This document shows positions 8,632 to 16,904 of a stretch of 35,426 nucleotides of DNA, piece by piece. The notes under the pieces were generated by a model. It searched no databases, was not told the DNA's origin, and saw only the letters and a program-made list of their open reading frames with translations. This DNA is from Bacteroidaceae bacterium (GTDB lineage: Bacteria; Bacteroidota; Bacteroidia; Bacteroidales; Bacteroidaceae). Position 1 is the first letter of the stretch; each line of letters opens with the position of its first letter. The stretch is from positions 1-35,426 of the forward strand of contig JAFNXL010000020.1 of NCBI GenBank assembly GCA_017379075.1, read 5' to 3'. The position numbers were made by a program, and so were the translations under genes.

Positions 8632-10476
8632 TTAAGAATTCATGCTGATAAGGAATTCCTCGTTGTTGCGGGTGTGTTCTATTCTGCTCTTCAGCTCGTT
8701 CATGGCCTCTATGGGGTTCATGTCGCTGAGATACTTGCGCAGCACCCACATGCGGTCCAGGGTCATCTTGTCCTGCAGCAGGTCGTCGCGACGGGTGCTG
8801 CTGGCCACAATGTTGACGGCGGGGAAGATGCGCTTGTTGCTGAGCATGCGGTCCAGCTGCAACTCCATGTTTCCGGTTCCCTTGAACTCCTCGAAGATGA
8901 CTTCGTCCATCTTGCTGCCGGTGTCAATCAGTGCGGTGGCAATGATGGTGAGGCTTCCGCCATTCTCAATGTTACGGGCGGCTCCGAAGAAGCGCTTGGG
9001 CTTGTGCAGTGCGTTGGCGTCCACACCACCGCTCAGGATCTTTCCGCTGGCGGGAGAAACGGTGTTGTAGGCACGGGCCAGACGGGTGATGCTGTCCAGG
9101 AAGATGACCACATCGTGGCCGCATTCTACCATGCGCTTTGCCTTCTCCAGCACGATTCCGGCAATCTTTACATGGCGTTCGGCGGGCTCGTCGAAGGTGC
9201 TGGCAATCACCTCGGCCTTTACGGTGCGCGCCATGTCTGTCACTTCCTCGGGACGCTCGTCAATGAGCAGCATCATGAGGTAGGCTTCGGGATGGTTGGC
9301 GGCAATGGCGTTGGCGATGTCCTTCATCAGGATGGTCTTACCGGTCTTGGGCTGCGCCACGATGAGTGCGCGCTGACCCTTTCCGATGGGGGCGAAGAGG
9401 TCCACGATGCGGGCGGAAAGCTTGTCGTTCTTGCCGCTGCAAAGGTTGAACTTCTCGTCGGGGAACAGAGGGGTGAGGTTTTCGAAGGGGCTGCGGTCGC
9501 GCACCAGTTCGGGATTCGTTCCGTTGATGCTGTTGATTTTGATGAGGGGGAAGTATTTCTCACCGGCTCGGGGCGCACGCACGGGGCCTTCAATGACATC
9601 GCCGGTCTTCAGTCCGTACTGGCGCACCAGGTTCTGGTTCACGTAGATGTCATCGGGGCTGGTCAGATAGTTGTAGTCGCTGGAACGCAGGAATCCGTAT
9701 CCGTCGTTCATCATTTCCAGCACACCGCATCCGATGAGCTGCTCGCCGAAGTCGTAGTCCTTTTCTTCTTCTTCCTCGGGTTCTTCTGCTGTTTGCTTTG
9801 CCTCCACATATACAGGAGTTTTTGAGCGTGCCTCTGCGCGGGCAATCAGATTCATTTCGGCGTCAATCTCGCCCAGCTGCACCATGGGGTCGGGGATGTC
9901 CTGGATGATAATCAAGTCATCGCCGTCGTTCAGCCATGCTTCCACATCGAAACCCTGTTCGCCGTTTGCGTCCTCTGCTGCGGGTGCGGGTGCCGATTCC
10001 TTTTGGGGAGCTTCGGTGGCGGGCTTGGCGGCCTCTTCCTGTGCGGGAGCGGGGGTAGCCTCTTCGGCAACCACTTCGGCAGGCGCGGCTTCTTCTTCTA
10101 CAGCGGGAGCGGTTTCCTTTTCCTGCGCTGCGGCTTCTTCTGCCAGCTTTTCGGCGGCAGCCTTCTCTTCAGCCTCCTTCTCGGCCTTGCTCTTGCGTCC
10201 GCGCTTTTTGGGCGCAGGCTTCTCCTCTTCGGCAGGAGCCTGTTCCTGTGCGGTTGTCTCTTCGGTTGTTTCTACGGGCTGTGCGGCCTCGGCTTCAGCC
10301 TTGGGCTTGCGTCCGCGTTTTTTGGGAACAGCATTGTTGGCGGTCATCAACGACTCGGCATCAATAATGTTATAAATGAGTGTGGAACGGTCTTCAGACA
10401 TTTCGGCATTCGCTTTCTGGGCCAATGCTTGCAGTTCGTCCATACTCATACCTTCTAATTCAGTCTTCGTATGCAT
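8632..10476 (-). CDS. rho: Transcription termination factor Rho
   Basis: 614 residues; the hexameric RNA-dependent ATPase that ends transcription at C-rich unstructured RNA. Residues about 5-45 form the helical Rho N-domain. Residues about 50-240 are a low-complexity Ala/Glu/Pro/Lys insertion holding two AT-hook-like KKRGRK motifs (52-56 and 90-95 region). The cold-shock-like RNA-binding domain follows (GYGFLRS at about 259). The ATPase core has Walker A AQPKTGKT (374-381), Walker B VVIFLDS (about 456-462), and [17 protein letters not shown] near 561-577. The C-terminus is intact ([13 protein letters not shown]). E. coli Rho is about 420 residues; the excess is the insertion, which is usual in Bacteroidetes. 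The gene diverges from the ABC-F gene and appears monocistronic. Its 3' untranslated region contains MITE copy A ahead of the intrinsic terminator. Confidence 0.97.
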   Translation of the reverse strand: MHTKTELEGMSMDELQALAQKANAEMSEDRSTLIYNIIDAESLMTANNAVPKKRGRKPKAEAEAAQPVETTEETTAQEQAPAEEEKPAPKKRGRKSKAEKEAEEKAAAEKLAEEAAAQEKETAPAVEEEAAPAEVVAEEATPAPAQEEAAKPATEAPQKESAPAPAAEDANGEQGFDVEAWLNDGDDLIIIQDIPDPMVQLGEIDAEMNLIARAEARSKTPVYVEAKQTAEEPEEEEEKDYDFGEQLIGCGVLEMMNDGYGFLRSSDYNYLTSPDDIYVNQNLVRQYGLKTGDVIEGPVRAPRAGEKYFPLIKINSINGTNPELVRDRSPFENLTPLFPDEKFNLCSGKNDKLSARIVDLFAPIGKGQRALIVAQPKTGKTILMKDIANAIAANHPEAYLMMLLIDERPEEVTDMARTVKAEVIASTFDEPAERHVKIAGIVLEKAKRMVECGHDVVIFLDSITRLARAYNTVSPASGKILSGGVDANALHKPKRFFGAARNIENGGSLTIIATALIDTGSKMDEVIFEEFKGTGNMELQLDRMLSNKRIFPAVNIVASSTRRDDLLQDKMTLDRMWVLRKYLSDMNPIEAMNELKSRIEHTRNNEEFLISMNS

Positions 10477-10561
10477 TTGTCAATAAAAATATTCAAGAAT
10501 TTGTTGAAATGGAATTCGCACAGAAAATTGTCTGCTTGAATTAGTCATGTGTAACTATGTG

Positions 10562-10593
10562 CAAAGTTAGTTCATTTTCTTAAAGTGACCAAA
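10562..10593 (-). promoter_or_regulatory. rho promoter (TTTG / TAACTTTG)
   Basis: On the minus strand TTTG is followed 20 bp later by TAACTTTG, matching the Bacteroidetes -33 TTTG and -7 TAnnTTTG boxes at the usual spacing. It predicts a leader of roughly 80 nt before the rho ATG. This is the best complete promoter match in the window. Confidence 0.65.
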
Positions 10594-10632
10594 TTTTACG
10601 GACATTTAATCTAACAAACAAATAAAATTATG

Positions 10633-10640
10633 TAATTTTG
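10633..10640 (+). promoter_or_regulatory. Candidate -7 box for the ABC-F gene
   Basis: TAATTTTG matches TAnnTTTG. It ends 14 bp before the ATG at 10655 and 20 bp before the alternative ATG at 10661, implying a very short leader. No good TTTG at -33. Confidence 0.45.
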
Positions 10641-10654
10641 CAGCCTATAAAATA

Positions 10655-12556
10655 ATGTATATGGTATCTTATTTACAAGTTCAGAATTTAACGCGCAGGG
10701 TGGGCGACCGCACCCTTTTCTCGGATCTTAGCTTCGGTATAGGCCAAGGACACAAGGTGGGACTGATTGCCCGAAACGGTACAGGAAAGACCACGCTGCT
10801 CAACATACTGGCCGGCACAGACCAGGCAGACGAAGGCAATGTGGTATATCATAACGGTCTGAAGGTGGGGTATCTGCCACAGCAGCCTGTCTATCCGAAA
10901 GACCTTACGGTGATTGAGGCTTGTTTCTGGCATGGCAACGACACCACGAATCTGATCCGCGAATATGAGCAGTGCATGGCCACCGACGGGCATCCCGGCC
11001 TGGAGGTGATACTGGACCGCATGGAGCGCGAGGGGGCCTGGGACTACGAAGCCCGTTCCAAGTCGATCCTTTCCAAACTGAACATCACGGATTTCAAACA
11101 GCCCTTGTCGCAACTTTCCGGCGGACAGCTGAAACGTGTGGCGCTGGCCAACGTCCTGATTACGGAACCGGATTTCCTGATTCTGGACGAGCCTACCAAC
11201 CATCTGGATTTGCAGATGATTGAATGGCTTGAGGAATATCTCTCTCGTGGCACGCTTACGTTGCTGATGGTTACACACGACCGGTATTTCCTGGACCGTG
11301 TGTGCAACTACATTCTTGAACTGGATGACGAGACCGTCTACACTTATTTTGGCAATTATGCCTATTTCCTTGAAAAGCGCCAGGAGCGACTGGATGTGGC
11401 GCGCGCCGAAGTGGCAAAGGCGAATAACCTTTATCGCACGGAGCTGGACTGGATGCGCAGAATGCCCCAGGCCAGAGGACACAAGGCGCGTTACCGCGAG
11501 GAGGCATTCTATGACCTGGAGAAAGTGGCCAAACGAAGAATAGAGGAACAGTCCATGCGTTTGGAAATGAAATCGACCTACATCGGTAGCAAGATTTTCG
11601 AGGCGGAATACGTTTCAAAAACTTTTCCAGCCAAAGAGGGCAAGGAAGAGAAGATTATCCTGAAAGATTTCTACTATAACTTCTCGCGATACGAAAAGAT
11701 GGGTATTGTGGGCAATAACGGCACGGGTAAGAGTACGTTCGTCAAAATGTTACTGGGCGAAGTGCGGCCGGACAGCGGACGCTTTGTGGTGGGCGAGACG
11801 GTGAGGTTCGGCTATTTCTGTCAGGACGGAATCAAGTTTGACGAGCAGATGAAGGTGATTGACGCGGTGAGGAAAATTGCCGACTACATTGATCTGGGTG
11901 GCGGAAAGCATCTTTCGGCCATGCAGTTCCTGCAACACTTCATGTTTACTCCCCAACAGCAGCAGAGCTATATTTATAAACTCTCCGGCGGAGAAAAAAG
12001 CCGTCTGCACTTGTGTACCATCCTTATGCAGAACCCCAATTTCCTGATTCTTGACGAGCCGACCAACGACCTTGACATCGTTACGCTTCAGGTGCTTGAA
12101 CAATATCTGCAGGATTTCCATGGTTGCGTAATAGTAATCAGCCACGACCGCTATTTCATGGACAAGGTGGTGGATCATTTGCTTGTTTTCAAAGGCGAGG
12201 GCAATGTAAAGGATTTCCCGGGAAACTATACACAATTCCGCGAATGGGAAAAACTTCTGCCCAATCCTGCTTCGGAGAACAAGGAAAGCAAACCACAGGC
12301 CGGAACCACAGATAACAGACCCAAAAGACATGAGCAGAAACGCAAGATGACCTTCAAGGAGAAAAAGGAATTTGAACAACTCGAAACGGAAATTTCAAAT
12401 CTTGAAGCAGAAAAAGCGGAAATAGAAAACGCGCTTTGCAGCGGCACTTTGTCCGTGGAGAAAATAACGGAATTGAGCAAAAGGCTTCCTGTCATTGAAG
12501 AAGAACTGGACGAGAAATCCATGCGATGGCTGGAACTGAGCGAAATTGAATCGTAA
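10655..12556 (+). CDS. ABC-F family ATPase (Uup-like, ribosome-associated)
   Basis: About 633 residues with two ABC ATPase domains and no membrane segment, the hallmark of ABC-F proteins that act at the ribosome rather than in transport. Domain 1: Walker A GLIARNGTGKTTLL (about 36-49), signature LSGGQLKR (about 154-161), Walker B LILDEPTNHLD (about 175-185), H-loop VTHDRYF. A charged helical interdomain linker occupies roughly 235-305. Domain 2: GIVGNNGTGKSTF (about 348-360), LSGGEKSRL (441-449), LILDEPTNDLD (462-472), ISHDRYF. The C-terminal 70 residues form a charged coiled coil (KKEFEQLETEISNLEAEKAE), which points to the Uup subgroup. ATG 10661 (MVSYLQVQNL) is an equally good start. A role in resistance to ribosome-binding antibiotics is possible for this family but nothing here shows it. 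Confidence 0.93.
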   Translation: MYMVSYLQVQNLTRRVGDRTLFSDLSFGIGQGHKVGLIARNGTGKTTLLNILAGTDQADEGNVVYHNGLKVGYLPQQPVYPKDLTVIEACFWHGNDTTNLIREYEQCMATDGHPGLEVILDRMEREGAWDYEARSKSILSKLNITDFKQPLSQLSGGQLKRVALANVLITEPDFLILDEPTNHLDLQMIEWLEEYLSRGTLTLLMVTHDRYFLDRVCNYILELDDETVYTYFGNYAYFLEKRQERLDVARAEVAKANNLYRTELDWMRRMPQARGHKARYREEAFYDLEKVAKRRIEEQSMRLEMKSTYIGSKIFEAEYVSKTFPAKEGKEEKIILKDFYYNFSRYEKMGIVGNNGTGKSTFVKMLLGEVRPDSGRFVVGETVRFGYFCQDGIKFDEQMKVIDAVRKIADYIDLGGGKHLSAMQFLQHFMFTPQQQQSYIYKLSGGEKSRLHLCTILMQNPNFLILDEPTNDLDIVTLQVLEQYLQDFHGCVIVISHDRYFMDKVVDHLLVFKGEGNVKDFPGNYTQFREWEKLLPNPASENKESKPQAGTTDNRPKRHEQKRKMTFKEKKEFEQLETEISNLEAEKAEIENALCSGTLSVEKITELSKRLPVIEEELDEKSMRWLELSEIES

Positions 12557-12609
12557 GTATTGAATTGGCTTCCCCAAAATGAGAGTATAAATAACAAATG
12601 ACTCCAAAT

Positions 12610-12695
12610 GTCATGCTGAACTTGATTCAGCATCTCACCGCGAGCCTTTTCTTGTCCTTCTCCGCGGACAGATCCTGAATCAAGTTCAGGATGAC
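12610..12695. repeat. Bipartite inverted-repeat element R1 (86 bp)
   Basis: Arms of 26 bp at 12610-12635 and 12670-12695 are inverted copies of each other except at two positions. Each arm is also a palindrome: TGCTGAA/TTCAGCA on the left and TCCTGAA/TTCAGGA on the right. Between them lie CACCGCGAGCC and CTCCGCGGAC. Nearly the same 86 bp recurs at 28021-28106, and a rearranged copy at 33112-33208. It sits in the gap after the ABC-F stop. Confidence 0.8.
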
Positions 12696-12741
12696 CATCT
12701 ACTCTGTAGTGTCGTCTTATGTTATATAGAAGAAATAAAGA

Positions 12742-12775
12742 AAGAATGGCAACTCGAAATCATCGAGTTGCCCTT
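12742..12775. terminator. Hairpin between convergent genes, likely terminator
   Basis: GGCAACTCGA and TCGAGTTGCC pair perfectly (10 bp) around AATCA at 12748-12772. On the minus strand it is followed by ATTCTTTCTTTATTTCTTC, so it best ends the minus-strand block to its right. On the plus strand only CTTACTTAATTTA follows, a weaker terminator for the ABC-F gene. Confidence 0.6.
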
Positions 12776-12784
12776 ACTTAATTT

Positions 12785-12913
12785 AGGGATGTTCTAAAAA
12801 TTCTGTCGAGTTGATTTTCGTTCTTTGGCCACAGCCAAAGAGACGAAAAGCGGCCGAAACGGAGAACACCGGAAACGGTAAAAACTTAAATCCAGAACTT
12901 TTAGAACGTCCCT
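12785..12913 (-). mobile_element. MITE-like element, copy B (129 bp, internally shorter)
   Basis: Read on the minus strand it starts AGGGACGTTCTAAAAGTT and ends with the complement of AGGGATGTTCTAAAAATT (16 of 18 match). It shares GTTTTTACCGTTTC, TTTCGGCCGCTTTTCG and GAACGAAAATCAACTCGACA with copy A at 8325-8599 but lacks about 150 bp of the middle. In their place is a small hairpin, TTTGGC-CACA-GCCAAA. The element abuts the stop codon of the next gene with no spare base, so an insertion may have defined the end of that gene or its 3' region. Confidence 0.7.
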
Positions 12914-13741
12914 TTAGCGTTTCACTTTTTTCAACAGCTCTTTCAATAACTTTTCTGTCTTTTCAGTGGGGTAGAAGTTCCAGTAATTGTCTGCCTTGTA
13001 AGTGTCGGCAACCAAACGCTGCAACTTGGAGGGGTTGTTTGCCAGAAAGATCAGGTCTTTCAATGAGAACTGGAAATGCGGATAGGCAAAACAGTCCTTG
13101 ACATTGGTGGAGATGCCGGGTGTGTTGTCTGTGCCTGTATAGGATTGTGTCAGCACCGTAGATTTGATTTCTTCCGGTGTGCCGGCTACAGGATAAGCGT
13201 CCACCACGTTGGACCACTGCATAAGTTGGTGGTCGAAGACGGACAACAACGTAAGTGTGCGTCCTTGCGGATACTCGTCAATCAACGTGTGGGTGCGGAT
13301 GGGAAGGATGAGTGTGAAGAGTGTGTCGTTCACTTGCTCAATCCATGCCCATTGCTTTACATTCTCATTCTGATATTTTCCGCAGAACAGTTCATCCGAG
13401 CGGAGAATGATCTTTTCATTTCCGGCGAGCGGGGATTTTCTGCGTTCCTGCAGGGTTACGTTTACACGGGAATGTCCGAGCATCTTGTGCGTTATCTTTC
13501 TGTATCCGGGCGCGATCACCTGGATGGAATGCTGTTTGTCACGCACTTTAAAGGTGAAAATTCCGTTTGCATCTGCTTCCGTGTGGTTAATCACTCTTTT
13601 GTTATGGTCCAATTCTCTGACCGAGGCATTTGCCACGCCTTTGCCTCGATAGTTGATGACCTTACCGCTGACAGTTCCTGACTGTGCGGATGTTATTGCC
13701 GGTATCAAAACTGCAATAAGGATAAAAACAATCTTTTTCAT
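12914..13741 (-). CDS. Secreted protein with carboxypeptidase-regulatory-like (CarboxypepD_reg) N-terminal domain
   Basis: 275 residues. A Sec signal peptide (MKKIVFILIAVLIPAITSAQ) is followed by an Ig-like beta-sandwich of the CarboxypepD_reg type at about 22-95 (GTVSGKVINYRGKGVANASV, then ADANGIFTFKV, then GYRKITHKML). In Bacteroidetes this domain is common at the start of outer-membrane and periplasmic proteins. The remaining 180 residues contain no motif I recognise; a TonB-dependent barrel is excluded by length. It is the last gene of the tat block, 12 bp after the rhamnosidase stop, so co-transcription is likely. Its stop codon lies directly against MITE copy B. Confidence 0.75.
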   Translation of the reverse strand: MKKIVFILIAVLIPAITSAQSGTVSGKVINYRGKGVANASVRELDHNKRVINHTEADANGIFTFKVRDKQHSIQVIAPGYRKITHKMLGHSRVNVTLQERRKSPLAGNEKIILRSDELFCGKYQNENVKQWAWIEQVNDTLFTLILPIRTHTLIDEYPQGRTLTLLSVFDHQLMQWSNVVDAYPVAGTPEEIKSTVLTQSYTGTDNTPGISTNVKDCFAYPHFQFSLKDLIFLANNPSKLQRLVADTYKADNYWNFYPTEKTEKLLKELLKKVKR

Positions 13742-13753
13742 AAGTCGGCGTAT

Positions 13754-16087
13754 TTATTTGTTTTGGGATATGATATGGTATGGTCCGGATCCGATTGTCG
13801 TTATAAGGTATTTGCCGTTTGACTTTGCACGCACACGTTTGCCGTTTACGATAAGCGCGTTGGATTTTGTCATTTTGGGCATCCATACTTCGGACTCGCA
13901 ATTTGCCGGTATCACAACATGCAGATCAAACGCTTCCTGCGACTTGTTGTCGTATGTGATTCTTACGTCTCCCTGAATGGTGGGTATTATGGCGCTTGCA
14001 AACTTCAAACTGCCGGGATGTGGCTTGATGCGCATCTTGCGGAATCCGCCTTCTATGGGTTGCAATCCCATGACATAGCGCGGAATGATGTTGGCTGGCG
14101 CCGCACCCCACGCGTGGTTCCAGTCGAGGTTAGGCTTGAATTTTTGGTCCCATGCCTCAAGGGTTATGGTGCTTCCCAACCGAATCATATTATACCAGCT
14201 GCGCAGGCCTGTACTGCACAGAAGACTTAATGCGTAATCATCCATGTCTGATTCATATAGCGCATCAAGCAGGAACTGTGATCCGTAGACGCTGCAAGCC
14301 ATTCCTCTCGACTGGATAAACTCGCAAACATTTGCTTTCTGGTTTTCGGGCACAAGTCCAAATGCCAGGGGAAACATGTTTGCGTGCAGACTGTAGTGTG
14401 TGCTGCCTATGCCATCGCGATAGCATTTTTTATCGTAGTCAAACAGAAGTTCGTTAAAGCATTTCTTTACCGCTTCTGCCTGTTCTCTGTATTTGTCTGC
14501 ATCATTCGGTTGGTTCAATAGCATTGCGATTTCTGACATCACAATCAATGTCTTGTAATGGTAGGCATTGACCACCGTATTGTAGGTTGTCAGGTCGTAA
14601 CCGTCCGCCTCGCCGGCTTCGGTCTTTTCAATACCCAAAGCACCGCTCTGTGGCCAATCTACAATATCGCGTATCGCTTTTCCTCTGAATCCGATACTTT
14701 TCAAAAACTCTTTTGTCTGTTTTCCGTTCTTGGTGCTAATCAGTCCTGTAGAGTCGCAAAGCGCAGACAGTGTTCGGGCATGTAGCGATGAATAATGGCG
14801 CTGCAATAAGGATGGGTCTCCTGTGTATAGGAAGTCGTTCCACATCATTAGTATGGATTGCATAATCCATTCTGTTGGCCAGGTGGGCCATTCCATCAGA
14901 TAGTCTACAGAATAGCGCGCCATGGAATATTCGGCGTCGGTTCCATAATGTGACAACTGGTTAATGTAGGCATCGGCTTCGTATGGAATGCGTTCCCTGT
15001 CCCCATCGACATAGATTCCGCAGAATGTGGTGGCTTGGATGGAATGTTTGCACAAATCCCAAACCTTGTTCAATATCGTATCATTGCTGCAGAACCAGGA
15101 AGCGCCTTTGTCGAAAGGATAGTTTACGCTGTATCTTGTGATGTCATGCGGCTGAAGGAATCCTTTATATCCATCAATCTCGCAGTATCTGAATGGATAA
15201 ACCTCACCAATGTAATCCGGCATCAGAATGGGACGTACGCCACTTTCGTTTGCGTTTGGGTCCGTATTCCTTTTGTCTGGTTTGATATTCAGTTTGTAGG
15301 TGTGCAAACCTTGTTTGAGCGGTATCCTATATTTAGTATATCGTATTGTGCCGCCAGGTTTATTGTCAGTGTGTCCGTTTTTCTGGGATTCGCTGAGATG
15401 GACGGTCACTGTATCATTTTCTGTGTGGGAAAACAACGTGAAATCCAGTTGTCCGAATGTGGCGTTGCCGAAATCAATGAAATATCCGTCTTGTTGGCGG
15501 GTGATAGATTTCGCACATTCTTTTCTTTTAATTAAAGGATATCGCGGAAAAATGTTGTCGAAGCTTTCAGCGGTGAGAAACGCTTTTGTTGCAGAAGTCG
15601 GACTGATGGAATCGTTTTGATCCCACACACGGACATTCCAATAATAACAAGTGTTTGGATTAAGTTTATTTCCTTCGTAAGGTATAGCGGTGTTCTTGTT
15701 TGTCTCAACTATCTTGCTGTCCCACATATCGGCCACACCTTTTTCAAGCAGTGCCGCACTTGTGGCAACCTGTATGCGATATGCTTTTTGTGTTGTGTTT
15801 GGGTTACTGCTGGAAACTTGCCAAGAGAAATGTGGGGTGGAAGAGTGGATAGTTGCTATCTGGACATCTTTGCGCTTGTAAGCTTCTTCGATTGCGAGAT
15901 TTGTTAAAAGACCGTTTTGGAACACACATTCAGTGTGCTCCAAAAGGTCTGTCATAAGTCTTTTGGGTGCTGATAGTTGACCTTTGGCAATTATAGGAAA
16001 GATGCATATTGCCAAATAGATTGTGATTCTAATCTTTGACCACGCGTATGGATATTTCGTACAGCACATAAAGCGGTATAAATACAA
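13754..16087 (-). CDS. Alpha-L-rhamnosidase-like glycoside hydrolase (GH78-type)
   Basis: 777 residues. A hydrophobic export segment (about 20-36, IRITIYLAICIFPIIAKGQ) follows a short N-terminus; ATG at residue 8 is an alternative start. Residues about 83-175 form the N-terminal fibronectin-like domain (FSWQV, YRIQVATS, MWDSKIV, YYWNVRVWD). A jelly-roll region follows (YFIDFGNATFGQLDF, then VTVHLSESQ). The (alpha/alpha)6 domain starts near 340, with DGDRERIPYEADAY at 361-374 holding the Asp/Glu cluster expected for the catalytic site. A beta C-terminal domain (GFRKMRIKPHPG) ends it. The start overlaps the end of tatC by 59 bp on the same strand, indicating translational coupling. It would remove terminal rhamnose from glycans or glycosides in the periplasm; the substrate is inferred from the family only. 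Confidence 0.85.
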   Translation of the reverse strand: MYLYRFMCCTKYPYAWSKIRITIYLAICIFPIIAKGQLSAPKRLMTDLLEHTECVFQNGLLTNLAIEEAYKRKDVQIATIHSSTPHFSWQVSSSNPNTTQKAYRIQVATSAALLEKGVADMWDSKIVETNKNTAIPYEGNKLNPNTCYYWNVRVWDQNDSISPTSATKAFLTAESFDNIFPRYPLIKRKECAKSITRQQDGYFIDFGNATFGQLDFTLFSHTENDTVTVHLSESQKNGHTDNKPGGTIRYTKYRIPLKQGLHTYKLNIKPDKRNTDPNANESGVRPILMPDYIGEVYPFRYCEIDGYKGFLQPHDITRYSVNYPFDKGASWFCSNDTILNKVWDLCKHSIQATTFCGIYVDGDRERIPYEADAYINQLSHYGTDAEYSMARYSVDYLMEWPTWPTEWIMQSILMMWNDFLYTGDPSLLQRHYSSLHARTLSALCDSTGLISTKNGKQTKEFLKSIGFRGKAIRDIVDWPQSGALGIEKTEAGEADGYDLTTYNTVVNAYHYKTLIVMSEIAMLLNQPNDADKYREQAEAVKKCFNELLFDYDKKCYRDGIGSTHYSLHANMFPLAFGLVPENQKANVCEFIQSRGMACSVYGSQFLLDALYESDMDDYALSLLCSTGLRSWYNMIRLGSTITLEAWDQKFKPNLDWNHAWGAAPANIIPRYVMGLQPIEGGFRKMRIKPHPGSLKFASAIIPTIQGDVRITYDNKSQEAFDLHVVIPANCESEVWMPKMTKSNALIVNGKRVRAKSNGKYLITTIGSGPYHIISQNK

Positions 16088-16814
16088 GCATCAGTGTGAA
16101 CGGGTCGCTGCTGGGGGTTATGAATGCAGCTCCGATAAGCAAGACAACCAGTGCGTGTTTGCGGTATTCTGTGAGCATGTGCTTTTTCAATATACCCAAA
16201 CTTGAAAGCAACCACGCAAGAAGGGGCATTTCAAAGACGATACCCATTACAAGAACAAGCATCGTGAAATTGCCTATGTAGGACGAAAGATTGATTTGAT
16301 TGTTGATTGAAGGGCTCAATTCATATTCCATCAAGAATCTGAATGTGAAGGGGAATACCAAGAGATACCCGATGGCACAACCAATAAAAAACATCACGGT
16401 TCCGCCAAAGAAGGCAGGACGTATATGTTTTATCTCATCGTCAAACAATGCTGGCTCAATAAATTTCCAAAGTTCATATATTATATAAGGAAAAGTACAA
16501 ATGGCCGCCAAAGCAAAAGATGTATGAATGTGGGTCATGAACTGACTGGCCACATTAATGTTGATAATCTGTACCGAAAAATTAGGATCAAAATGAATCA
16601 TACCTTTGCTGATTTCTGTAAGCCATCTGTATACAAAGAAATCGTTGGTTGTGGGTGCAAGTATGAATTTGTCGAAAATATGCGGCATGGCCATGAACGT
16701 GCCTACCAAGCAGATTGCAAGACAGCATGCAATCCTGAATAATGCCCATCTCAATACTTCAAGATGATCCCAAAATGACATTCCCTCCTCGTGTGTTTCT
16801 TCTATTTCAGCCAT
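16029..16814 (-). CDS. tatC: Twin-arginine translocase subunit TatC
   Basis: 261 residues, the usual TatC size, with six predicted membrane helices. Family landmarks are SFWDHLEVLRWALFRI near the N-terminus (the HLxELR signal-binding region), FPYIIYELWKFIEPAL after helix 2, EMPLLAWLL, and GAAFITPSSDPFT before the last helices (the TPxD turn). TatC recognises the twin-arginine signal peptide and, with TatA, moves folded proteins across the inner membrane. It lies in the same minus-strand block as tatA, separated by three sugar-metabolism genes, one carrying a Tat signal. The gap upstream (90 bp) contains a hairpin. No tatB was found in the window, consistent with minimal TatAC systems. Confidence 0.95.
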   Translation of the reverse strand: MAEIEETHEEGMSFWDHLEVLRWALFRIACCLAICLVGTFMAMPHIFDKFILAPTTNDFFVYRWLTEISKGMIHFDPNFSVQIININVASQFMTHIHTSFALAAICTFPYIIYELWKFIEPALFDDEIKHIRPAFFGGTVMFFIGCAIGYLLVFPFTFRFLMEYELSPSINNQINLSSYIGNFTMLVLVMGIVFEMPLLAWLLSSLGILKKHMLTEYRKHALVVLLIGAAFITPSSDPFTLMLVFIPLYVLYEISIRVVKD

Positions 16815-16847
16815 TGTCTTTTTGTTGCTTTATTTTTTTATATAAAT

Positions 16848-16886
16848 AATGGGTTGCAGATGCTTTGGTCGCATCCGTAACCCATT
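16848..16886 (-). terminator. Intercistronic hairpin between sugar isomerase gene and tatC
   Basis: AATGGGTT pairs with AACCCATT, and inside it GATGC pairs with GCATC. On the minus strand it is followed by ATTTATATAAAAAAAT rather than a clean T-run. No TAnnTTTG box lies between it and tatC, so it more likely attenuates or protects the message than fully ending it. Confidence 0.5.
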
Positions 16887-16904
16887 TAAGTGTGTATTAA
16901 CAGA

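Noticed and set aside
8674-9825. A 383-residue open frame on the plus strand opposite rho
   Set aside because: It mirrors the codon pattern of rho, has no recognisable domain or start context, and rho is certain.
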